A DNA stretch of 64,000 nt from Vulcanimicrobiota bacterium (GTDB lineage Bacteria > Vulcanimicrobiota > Xenobia > Xenobiales > JADMJV01), in assembly GCA_019637395.1 (NCBI GenBank), contig JAHBVR010000013.1:186001-250000 (forward strand), written 5' to 3'. Positions within the stretch are counted from its first letter, which is position 1. Each line of letters begins with the position of its first letter. Positions 1 through 7,800 of this stretch are shown here, piece by piece. The position numbers and the translations under genes were made by a program. The notes under the pieces were generated by a model. It did not search any database. It saw nothing but the letters and a program-made list of their open reading frames with translations, and was not told the origin of the DNA.

Positions 1-1
1 G

Positions 2-319
2 CGCGGCTGGAAAGGTGCCCTGGCGGCTCTGCTGGGACTGATCACTCTTCCCTTTTTTCTGGTGCTGGGACTGGGTATCGCCTACGGACGTTTAGAACAA
101 GGACCGCTGCTGCGGGCGATCTTTGCCGGCCTGGGAGCGGGAGCGGCCGGCGTGGCCCTGGGCACGGCCATTCAAATGGGTCGCAAGCACCTGAGCGACG
201 GCTGGTTGCTTTTCCTGGCCCTGCTGGTCTTCGGCTGCCTGGCCGGTCTGCGCCTGCACATGCTGGCGGTAGTGGTCATGGTTCTACTGCTCTCGCTGCT
301 GATGGACCGCCAGCCGTGA
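2..319 (+). CDS. Chromate transporter, N-terminal half subunit (5' end outside window)
   Basis: This is the C-terminal part of a short ChrA-family membrane protein. The frame is open from base 2, so the gene starts upstream of the window; the internal ATG at 62 is not the true start. The visible part is almost all hydrophobic helix with short basic loops, as expected for an inner-membrane transporter. It ends with TGA at 317-319, overlapping the GTG start of the next gene by four bases (GTGA), so the two are translationally coupled. Bacteria with split ChrA encode the two homologous halves in tandem and the pair is thought to act as a heterodimer exporting chromate or a related anion. The substrate is inferred from the family only. 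Confidence 0.75.
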   Translation, partial: RGWKGALAALLGLITLPFFLVLGLGIAYGRLEQGPLLRAIFAGLGAGAAGVALGTAIQMGRKHLSDGWLLFLALLVFGCLAGLRLHMLAVVVMVLLLSLLMDRQP

Positions 320-837
320 TCTGGAAAGTGCTGGCCGTCTTCACCGCCCTCTCGCTGCTGGCCCTGGGCGGAGGCTCGGCCATCATTCCCGAACTGCAAC
401 GCCAGGCCGTCCTGGAACAGCACTGGCTGAGCGACCGCCAGTTCGTCGACTTCTATGCCCTCACTCAAGTGACGCCGGGCCCGAGCATGATGGTGGTGGC
501 TCTGGTCGGCTTCCAGGCGGCGGGTACCTCCGGCGCGCTGGCGGCCGTGATCGGCATGTTTGGACCCACCGGCCTGTTGGTGTTCACCGTGCGCAACACC
601 TGGAATCGCCTGCGGGCTTCGCGCTGGCGCCGGCTCATGGAACGCACCACCAGGCCTTTCGCAGTGGGTACCATGCTGGCTTCAGCCACCCTGGTGGCCC
701 AATCCACCAACCATCGCCCGCTGGACTGGGCCTTGACCCTGACCACCGCCGCCCTGGTCGGCAGCAAACGCCTGGGTATTCTCCCCACCATGGCCCTGGC
801 CGCTCTGGCCGGTTGGCTCTCGGGCCTTTCAGGCTAA
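316..837 (+). CDS. Chromate transporter, second half subunit (short ChrA)
   Basis: This 173-residue membrane protein is a short-chain ChrA homologue and the partner of the upstream half. The N-terminus has the family's Gly-rich stretch (GGGSAIIPELQR), and residues 50-60 have the TQVTPGPSM segment, which matches the conserved QxTPGP region of ChrA. Several hydrophobic helices follow. The GTG start overlaps the previous stop codon, which fixes the start. The stop codon overlaps the end of the convergent PilZ gene by four bases. Together the two subunits form the usual split chromate transporter, probably exporting oxyanions across the inner membrane. Family assignment is firm; the substrate is not proven. 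Confidence 0.85.
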   Translation: MIWKVLAVFTALSLLALGGGSAIIPELQRQAVLEQHWLSDRQFVDFYALTQVTPGPSMMVVALVGFQAAGTSGALAAVIGMFGPTGLLVFTVRNTWNRLRASRWRRLMERTTRPFAVGTMLASATLVAQSTNHRPLDWALTLTTAALVGSKRLGILPTMALAALAGWLSGLSG

Positions 838-1532
838 GCGTCGAAAGAGCGGCGCAGCAGAGCTTTCAGGTAGAGACCAAGCAGCTTTAATTGGGGTCCG
901 TCCAGTTCGCGGAACTCCATTCCCTGCACGCCATCGTCGCGGGCCTCGCTCACGGTTCCGGCCAGGGCCAGCGCTTCAAGCTTGAGATAAGGGCCCACGG
1001 TGATGGTCGCCTCGCCCACCGGCAGGCGAGGTTTGGCCTTGACCAACGCCCCACCCACACCGAGATTCTCCACCTGAACTTGGCGCTCTCCCACCACGGC
1101 CGGGAGTTTGCACTCGGCCCGCACCCAACGGCGCTTGCTACGCGAAGAGAGACTGGAGAAACCCAGCAGTTGCAAAATAGAAAACACCCAGGAGTGGGGG
1201 GTCACGGTGAAGCGCATACCCGAGTTGGTCAGCTCCCCCACTTGCCGAGTCCAGCAGATCTGGCCTTCGATGGGCTCGTTGGGACCGTCGACATCGACGA
1301 AGGGACAGTAGACCGTAATCCACTGGCCGACCTTGAGAGGATGGCGGCTGCTCAGAGCCAGTCCACCTTCGCCCAGGTCGTTGATGGTGCCGGGAAAACG
1401 GCCCTCGGCGCTGGAATACATGCTGCGGTAGCTGCACTTGAGACGTATCAGGTTGCGCCGTTCTTCAAAAGCCCAGGACGGTCCCTTACCTCTCACCAGA
1501 GAAAGAAAGCCGTTGAGAAAATCCTTCACCAT
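834..1532 (-). CDS. Tandem PilZ domain protein
   Basis: This 232-residue protein has two PilZ-like c-di-GMP-binding domains. The first (about residues 25-110) has the RxxxR box (RRNLIR) and then NDLGEGG. The second (about 130-225) has RRWVR and then ENLGVGG. In both, the usual Ser of the (D/N)xSxxG motif is replaced by Gly, so ligand affinity could differ from classical PilZ proteins. No signal peptide or membrane helix is evident, so it is probably cytoplasmic. The gene starts three bases after the stop of the glycine-zipper gene upstream on the same strand, which suggests co-transcription. It is likely an adaptor that changes behaviour with c-di-GMP level; the partner is unknown. Confidence 0.8.
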   Translation of the reverse strand: MVKDFLNGFLSLVRGKGPSWAFEERRNLIRLKCSYRSMYSSAEGRFPGTINDLGEGGLALSSRHPLKVGQWITVYCPFVDVDGPNEPIEGQICWTRQVGELTNSGMRFTVTPHSWVFSILQLLGFSSLSSRSKRRWVRAECKLPAVVGERQVQVENLGVGGALVKAKPRLPVGEATITVGPYLKLEALALAGTVSEARDDGVQGMEFRELDGPQLKLLGLYLKALLRRSFDA

Positions 1533-1535
1533 GGC

Positions 1536-2570
1536 TTAACCCTGGGGCTTGTCCTTGGGTCGGCTTTCCACCATCTTCAGCAAAGTACCCCCGGCAATGC
1601 CCGCGGCCAAGCCCACTCCGCCGCCGATCAGACCACCCATAATGGCGCCGCTGACGGGGCCATAGCGAGCCGTATCAAAGGTATGCTGTACGCGCTGCAT
1701 TTGCGGAGTGCCGTCGGCATTGTAAAGAGGAACGTCGCGATAGACCCCGCTGGTGCCTCGACCAAAGCCGATTCCCAGGCCGGGGAAACCCAGGCCGAGG
1801 TTGTGCTCGTAGTAATCCGAAGGAATCTCGCCGATGCGCTGGTTCTGCAAAACCGGCCCCATCCACTCGCGCGTGTGCACTTCCTTCTGAGCCTGCTCGA
1901 TGACACCGGCCACGTGGCCCAGTGCTCCGCCGCCGATCATGCCTACGGCGGCGCCTCCCAGAGCCAGCATGCCGGCCCGGCTGTGCAACTCTTCCCGTTT
2001 GGCTTGAGGCAAGGAATTCTCCGAGGCGCCGGCCTCGTCATGATTCAAGCTGTGCTTGAGGGCATTGACGCCGATACCGATGCCCAGGCCCAACAAACCG
2101 CCGCTCAGAGCGCCCAGGAAACCGCCCAGCAACGGCTCGGCCCATTTCGAGTTGTGAAACTCGGGCGCGTTGTAAGTTCCCACCTGATCCTCGCGGATGC
2201 GCGGAGAATAGCGGTGCCACCAGCCGTCCAGTTCGTCGTGGCAGACCTCGCGGCGATCGTCGCCGGAACCTTCATAGTGGCAGACCCGGTCGTAATCGGG
2301 CACGGCCGTGTGCGAATAGCCGGTCAAATGTGGATGGTTGATGCTGTGGGTGCGCCATTCCTCGTTGACGCGGTTGCCCGCCTGCGACTGGAAACCCATA
2401 TAGGTTCCCACCGCCGCGCCCAGCACCGCGCCGCCGGTGGTGGCCAGAACCAGCGTATCTCGCGAAGCTTCGGGCAGCTCGGTGCCGAAATCGCTATCGA
2501 TCACTTTTTTGCCGACCTGGCGGACAAAGTCGCCAGCCGGGTTGGGGTTGGGGCGCAGGTTCAACAACAT
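1536..2570 (-). CDS. Glycine-zipper multi-pass membrane protein, unknown function
   Basis: I recognise no named family for this 344-residue protein. It has four hydrophobic Gly/Ala-rich segments of glycine-zipper type, at about residues 43-62, 146-170, 197-220 and 305-332; the second reads GGFLGALSGGLLGLGIGIG. Between the first two lies a soluble loop with two close cysteines (VCHYEG...REVCHDE), which could form a disulfide if exported. The third loop contains a short Gly/Phe-rich stretch near residue 265. Glycine zippers pack helices tightly in membranes and occur in pore or oligomer-forming proteins. The gene lies three bases upstream of the tandem PilZ gene. Similar zippers are inserted in two lipid enzymes at 32.8-41.6 kb. 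Confidence 0.7.
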   Translation of the reverse strand: MLLNLRPNPNPAGDFVRQVGKKVIDSDFGTELPEASRDTLVLATTGGAVLGAAVGTYMGFQSQAGNRVNEEWRTHSINHPHLTGYSHTAVPDYDRVCHYEGSGDDRREVCHDELDGWWHRYSPRIREDQVGTYNAPEFHNSKWAEPLLGGFLGALSGGLLGLGIGIGVNALKHSLNHDEAGASENSLPQAKREELHSRAGMLALGGAAVGMIGGGALGHVAGVIEQAQKEVHTREWMGPVLQNQRIGEIPSDYYEHNLGLGFPGLGIGFGRGTSGVYRDVPLYNADGTPQMQRVQHTFDTARYGPVSGAIMGGLIGGGVGLAAGIAGGTLLKMVESRPKDKPQG

Positions 2571-2645
2571 AGATCCAGACTAACCGAGCCGCCTAAAAAC
2601 TATCTGAACTCCAGGTTTCCATTCCGACGGGACGAACATTGCCGA

Positions 2646-3014
2646 GTGCGTCTCACGCGAGCTGAAATCGTCATCATCGGACTGACTTCAGGGGTCTGCC
2701 TGGGACCGCTCTGCCTGCCCCGCCCTGCCCTGCCCGGTCAGCCCGAGGCGGGCATGGCCATCGCCCGGCGCATACTGGAGGACCTGGTCGCTCGCCAGGA
2801 CACCCAACGGCGTCGCGAAACCTTTGTCTATGGACACACCGCCACGGAGCCGGCCTATTATAGTTACTCGGTGTCTTCCCGCGATCTGAAAAACGGCCTC
2901 TACGACGTGGACGTGCAGATCCGCTGGAAAGCCATTCCCGACACCCGGACCAAGAAGGGCTCGCGCCCGATGGAAGTGCATGTGGGCCAGCTTATACGAC
3001 GAGCGCCTATTTAA
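2646..3014 (+). CDS. Isolated type IV pilin-like (pseudopilin) protein
   Basis: This 122-residue protein begins at GTG 2646. The frame is open far upstream, but the earlier part is antisense to the glycine-zipper gene. Its N-terminus (VRLTRAEIVIIGLTSG) resembles a class III signal: a basic start, then a hydrophobic helix with Glu at the +5-like position. The residue before the expected cleavage site is Arg rather than Gly, so processing by prepilin peptidase is doubtful. The C-terminal part has a beta-rich pattern ending in KKGSRPMEVHVGQLIRR, like the tail of PilV/GspI-type minor pilins such as the one at 47866. It overlaps the convergent neighbour by eight bases. The assignment is tentative. 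Confidence 0.5.
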   Translation: MRLTRAEIVIIGLTSGVCLGPLCLPRPALPGQPEAGMAIARRILEDLVARQDTQRRRETFVYGHTATEPAYYSYSVSSRDLKNGLYDVDVQIRWKAIPDTRTKKGSRPMEVHVGQLIRRAPI

Positions 3015-3672
3015 AGAGGTCTTCCAGACCGTCCTGAAGGGATTGGCCCACCTGATTCAGACCATCCTTGAGATGTTCCAGGCCCTGCTTGAGATGGGCC
3101 TGGGCCACTTGCGAACGGACCTGGCCGGTGAGCTGCTTTAGCTCCTCCAGGGAGTTGATGGGAATGCCTTCTTCGCTCTGGGCGTTGGGATACAGGTAAA
3201 CTGTGTAGCCGTCGGCCATGGACCGGGTGGCCTCGGCCGCGTCGACCGGCCTCTGCTGGTGGAAGACTCGGCCCGTCAGGCTGTTGGGGTCCGACTTGAG
3301 CGAGCCCCCTTGCTGAGTCACGACCTCACTCAGGTAAGCGAAATTCTTCTCGGCTTTGTGCGCGTCGCGTTGGGACATTTGGATTTGTGCGTGGGTTGGG
3401 CCGGGATGGGCGTTGGCCAGACCCAGCGCCCCGGCCCCCGCCGCCAGGGTGGTGACCATCAGCGCCACCGTTTTGCCCGTGTTCAATCCGCGTTTGCTGA
3501 CCTCGGGCTGCTCCGCCGGCGAAGGTTGAAAGTGAGACTTCTTCATCAGGCCCGGAGCGATTTCCCCACTTTGAAACGACTCGCTGGGAGCGCGTTCGGC
3601 CACCAGGTTTTTGCTATGCTTGCGCGGGGCCAGGCCCGACAGTCCGGACATGCCTCTGCCGATTTCGTTCAT
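3007..3672 (-). CDS. Single-pass membrane protein with C-terminal amphipathic helix, unknown
   Basis: I recognise no family for this 221-residue protein. The start at 3672 (MNEIGRG) is chosen because GGAGGG lies just upstream, and the longer frame runs over the divergent gene's promoter. The first 65 residues are polar and probably disordered. Residues 68-90 form one transmembrane helix (TVALMVTTLAAGAGALGLA). The rest is a small soluble domain followed by an amphipathic helix with repeats of the type LKQGLEHLKDGLNQVGQSL. The long cytoplasmic-looking tail ahead of the membrane segment resembles the unusual N-termini of other proteins in this window. It diverges from the FliF/YscJ-like gene with 64 bases between them, so a shared promoter region is likely. 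Confidence 0.6.
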   Translation of the reverse strand: MNEIGRGMSGLSGLAPRKHSKNLVAERAPSESFQSGEIAPGLMKKSHFQPSPAEQPEVSKRGLNTGKTVALMVTTLAAGAGALGLANAHPGPTHAQIQMSQRDAHKAEKNFAYLSEVVTQQGGSLKSDPNSLTGRVFHQQRPVDAAEATRSMADGYTVYLYPNAQSEEGIPINSLEELKQLTGQVRSQVAQAHLKQGLEHLKDGLNQVGQSLQDGLEDLFK

Positions 3673-3736
3673 CACGATTCCCTCCGGGGTTCTGGAAGTA
3701 GCAGTATTATAGACGGTCGGGGTAGAATCCTGGAGT

Positions 3737-4831
3737 ATGCAAGGATTTCGCAGGGCTTTCGTGCTCACCGGATTTGTCATTCTGGGCCTGGGCTCCAACC
3801 TGGCCTGGCACTATCCCCGACCGGAGCTATTGGGGCTGAATTCCACCTCTCCTCAAGGTCTGATGGCTTACATCGAAACCTTGCAAAACAGTCAGATTCG
3901 CTGCCGCCCGAACATGGATTGGTCCCAGTTGCTGGTGGAGGCGTCCGACAAAGAGCGAGCTCTCGAGACCTTAAAAACCGCGGCACCTCCAGCCCCGGCC
4001 GCGACCCCCGAAGCCTGGTCCACTCCGCCGGACTTGTTGGCCGAGCTGGCCCATTTACCCGGCGTCAAGGAAGCCAACGTGGTCCTCCACGAAGGACGCG
4101 AGGCGGTGGTCATGCTCTCGATGCAGCACGGCGCTTTCGCCGGGGATCGGATACTTCAGCGCCAGGCCGTGCAAACGGTCCAGGCCTACAAACCGACCAT
4201 CAAAGCCGAAAACGTCAAACTGCTGGACGGTAAGGGAGCCGATCTCAATTATTCGGCCATCAACTTTCCTTCCGGTAAAGTGCATCCGCTGCAAATCGGC
4301 GTGCAATCTCAACTCGACGGCCTGCTCGGGCCACACCGCGCGCTTTTTTTGTGCCGTCTGCAACGTTCTAAGGCGCGGAGAATCACGCTACAATCGGTTC
4401 TTTACCTGAAAGAGAGTCCCGAGGAGCCGGCCAAAGCCGCCCAGGAGCTGGCGGGCAAGGCGCTGCAAAACTGGGTGGACGAACAGAACGTCCGTTTGAG
4501 TACCGATAAAGCCTGGCAGGTGCAGGCGGAAATCTATCCCTATCTCGAAGATAGCAGCTATCGAAGAAATCAACGCAACTGGCGCCAGGACCGGGAAAGC
4601 GAGCTGATTCTGGACCCCGTCGAAGTCAAAGAGTGGACCCTGGTGCAGCGCACCCTGCCGCTGGAGGAAAGGAAGGTGCTGGAGTGGGGCCTGACCTCGC
4701 CGCCGCCGACACCGGGGCAACTGGCCCTGGGCCTGACCGCGCTGGCGCCCGCCTTATTTGGCTGGTGCTTGTTGCTGCCCTGGCTGCTGCGCCGCCATCA
4801 ACTCTCGTCGTCGGCCAGCGCCACGCTCTGA
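3737..4831 (+). CDS. FliF/YscJ-like ring-building membrane protein
   Basis: This 364-residue protein has a transmembrane helix near residues 7-24 and another near 328-350, with a periplasmic domain between. Residues 107-175 resemble the ring-building motif of FliF and YscJ/PrgK: LPGVKEANVVL, then a regular strand pattern, then AVQTVQAYKPTIKAENVKLLDGKG, matching the 'iv..av..l.penVtvvd..G' pattern. FliF forms the flagellar MS ring and YscJ the inner ring of type III secretion. The protein is shorter than FliF (about 550) and longer than YscJ (about 250) and lacks a lipobox. No other flagellar or type III gene is in the window. It overlaps the convergent kinase gene by 34 bases. Homology is moderately certain; the machine it belongs to is unknown. 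Confidence 0.55.
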   Translation: MQGFRRAFVLTGFVILGLGSNLAWHYPRPELLGLNSTSPQGLMAYIETLQNSQIRCRPNMDWSQLLVEASDKERALETLKTAAPPAPAATPEAWSTPPDLLAELAHLPGVKEANVVLHEGREAVVMLSMQHGAFAGDRILQRQAVQTVQAYKPTIKAENVKLLDGKGADLNYSAINFPSGKVHPLQIGVQSQLDGLLGPHRALFLCRLQRSKARRITLQSVLYLKESPEEPAKAAQELAGKALQNWVDEQNVRLSTDKAWQVQAEIYPYLEDSSYRRNQRNWRQDRESELILDPVEVKEWTLVQRTLPLEERKVLEWGLTSPPPTPGQLALGLTALAPALFGWCLLLPWLLRRHQLSSSASATL

Positions 4832-7800
4832 TTTCGCCCGCGCTGCTTGGCGGCATACAGGCCCTCGTCGGCCCGCTTCAAAATGGTGCGAATGTCGTTG
4901 CGTGCTTCTGAGAAAGTGGCCACGCCCAGGCTGATGGTGATCTTGAGCGAACCGTGCACCGTCTCCAGGGGAGTATTCTCGATGCGTTTGCGCAGACGTT
5001 CGGCCGCCACCGAAAGGGCGTCGCCTAGTGGAGTCTCCGGCAGCAGCACCACAAACTCTTCACCACCGTAGCGGGCTAAAATATCCTCGGTGCGTAACTC
5101 ATGCTTGAGCGCCTGGGCCACCGTGCGCAAGACGTCATCGCCGACATCATGCCCGTAGGTATCGTTGAACTTCTTGAAATGGTCGATGTCCAGGATGATC
5201 AGCGAAAGCGGCGTCTTGTAACGCCGGGTCTTGGCCAGTTCGCGCTCGCACAGGTCCAGGAAGTGGCGCCGGTTGGAGACTCCCGTCAAAGCATCGGTGG
5301 TGGCGATCTCGATCAACTGGCGCACCAACAGCACCTGATCCATGGCCAGAGCCGACTGGCGGGCCACCGTCTCGATAAACTCGCGAGCCCGCTCGCTTTG
5401 CTGCTCCGGCGATCCGCTCAAGCAGAGCAAAGCCACCGGCCCATTGCGCCCCGTACAGGGCACCACCATCGAGTTTTCCCGCTGTACCAGCCGCTCTTGG
5501 CGCAGAGCCTCTTCGATCAGAGAATCGCGTTGCTGGACTTCCCCCATCAGACAGCGAATTCCAGCTCCCTCGGGCAGAACGGCGCAGAAATCTTCCAGTC
5601 CGGTTTCCTGGCTGATGGTGATGCGCAGCAGCGTGAGAATTTCTTCCAGGGAACCGCACATAGAGAGCTGGGTGGCGAAGTCGCGCAGTTTCTCGGCGAC
5701 CTGGCGGTGTCCGCGTTCCACTTTCAGTTGGAACTCGATCTGGAGAGCCCGCGCCGATTCCAGGCCCACCGCCACGTGGCTGGCCATGGCCTCGAGCAGT
5801 TCCTGGTCGTCCTCGTCGAAAAGTCCGCGGGTGGCGCTGTTGTCCAGGTAAATCACGCCCACCAACGAGTCGCGCAGACGTAACGGCGAAACCAGCACAC
5901 TGCGCAAATCCTGAGCCACCACGCTTTGCGCTCCCAGTTGCAGACCTTCCTGGGCGCCGTTCACGATGACCGAGCGGCGCTGGGACACCACCGTATCCAC
6001 CACCGTCCGCGAATAGCCCATCTGGGATCCTTCCACCGGGCCTTCCTGGGTGCGCGCCGCTACGACCTGCAGGTAGTCTCCCTGGAAGAGCAGCAAGAGG
6101 GCGCGTTGGGCGCCCATCAACTGGATGACCTGGCCCAGCACCAGATGAGCCAGGCGGGCCGGATCGAAGACCTTGGCCGAAGCCAGGCTAAGTTCGCGCA
6201 GGGCCTCCAGTTGACGGCGTTGGATCAGCCCGGAGGCACCGCCCCGAGTCACTTCCGTCTCGTTACCACGGCCCCAGGGTAGGGAGGCTTCTCGAGCCAA
6301 CTGGCGCGCCCGCTCGTTCCAGCCCTCGCGTTGAGCCAGGCTCAGGGCCATCTGGGCGGCGCTGCGCGCCGCCGCCTTCTGTCCCAGATCGGCCAGGAGG
6401 CGCGAGCGTTCGCTAAAGACCTCCAGATAAAGCCAGCGACTGTCCAGTTTCTCGGCCACGCGCTGGGCCTGCTCCAGAGTCATGCGAGCCAGTTGGAAGC
6501 GCTTTTGGAAACGCAGCCAGGCGGCCCGCAAAAGCATGGCGTGCCCGGCCAGCAACTCCTGCCGGGAAGAGACCGACAGCTCCAGCAAGGTCTGGCCGAA
6601 GCAGCGCAAGGGTTCGGCTCGATTTTCGCTGTGCTGGGTGCGATGCATCCAGATATAGGCTCTGGCAACCAGCGCGTGCTTGACATGCATGGGCAGCTCG
6701 CCGGCCAGAGCCGCTTCGATGGCCCGCAGTGGTGGCTCGGCGGCCGTTCCCCACTCCCCCCGGAAAAGCAGGGCGATCAGGTAGCAACCGGGCACGCTCA
6801 AATCCTGCCAGACGGATTTGGCGTCCGAGACAAACGGCGTGAAATCGACCACTCGTTCGAAGGCCGAGTGAGCGACCACCTGGTAGGCTTCGAGTAGACG
6901 AATTTCGGTAGGCAGCGGACGATCGGTAATCGCGAACATGTGGCGAGCGCGTTCGAGTACCTCCAGAACTTTGTGGAAGTCTCCCCGCAGCATGTGGGCC
7001 CAGGTGAGTGCCCCGAGCACGGTGGAGTAATCGCTCATGGGCAGGCGCGGGCCCTCAGCGAAAAGGGCCTCCCAGAAAATGTCCAGCGCTTCCAGAACGC
7101 GATTGCGCTGGAAGTAGGCCAGGCCGCGGAAGGCTTTGACGCGGCGCAGGCTGACCGGATCCATCAAGTCTCGGGCCCTTTGTTCGGCTACGCTCAAATA
7201 GTAGTCGCTCAACCGATGCCAGTGGCCGATGGCCGTAACGAAGCTCATCAAACACAGACTGCGCACGGTTTCCCGGGTGGGCCCCAGGGTCAAACTCAGA
7301 CGCAGGCCGACGGCCACGCTCTCCAGCGTGCGTGGAATGTCGCCGCGGTAATAACCGACCACAGTGGTCTGGTCGTAGAGCTGCGCCAGCACGGTCAGAT
7401 CTTCGGCGGCCGGCCGCGCCGCCAGGGGCCGTCCCAGAACATAACCCAGATAATGACGCAGCGAAGCCCACAGGCTGCTTTTTCCGCCCGCCGGCGCCCT
7501 GGCTCCGAGTTCGGCAAAGGCCTGACCCAGTTCACGTCCACCCGCTCCCCATTCGGGGTTCTGCAAGCCCATCTGGCAACGGCGCAAGCGGCAGCGCGCC
7601 TTGTCCAGGGGAGGAATGTCCAGGCTGAGAGCCTCCCCCAAATAATGGAAAGCCTGCTCTACCCGGCCCGTCATCTCGCAGGCCTCGGCCAGCGCGTCGA
7701 AGACCTGGTAGCGCCGATCGGGCGGCGCGTGACTCAGGCAGTGCTGGAGAAACTCGTAGGCGGAGTCGAAGGCGCACTGGCGGCGCGCCCAGTGCGCGGC

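Noticed and set aside
891-2645. Long plus-strand open frame leading into the pilin-like gene
   Set aside because: It is antisense to the tandem PilZ and glycine-zipper genes, both with clear domains; only the part from 2646 has its own coding character.
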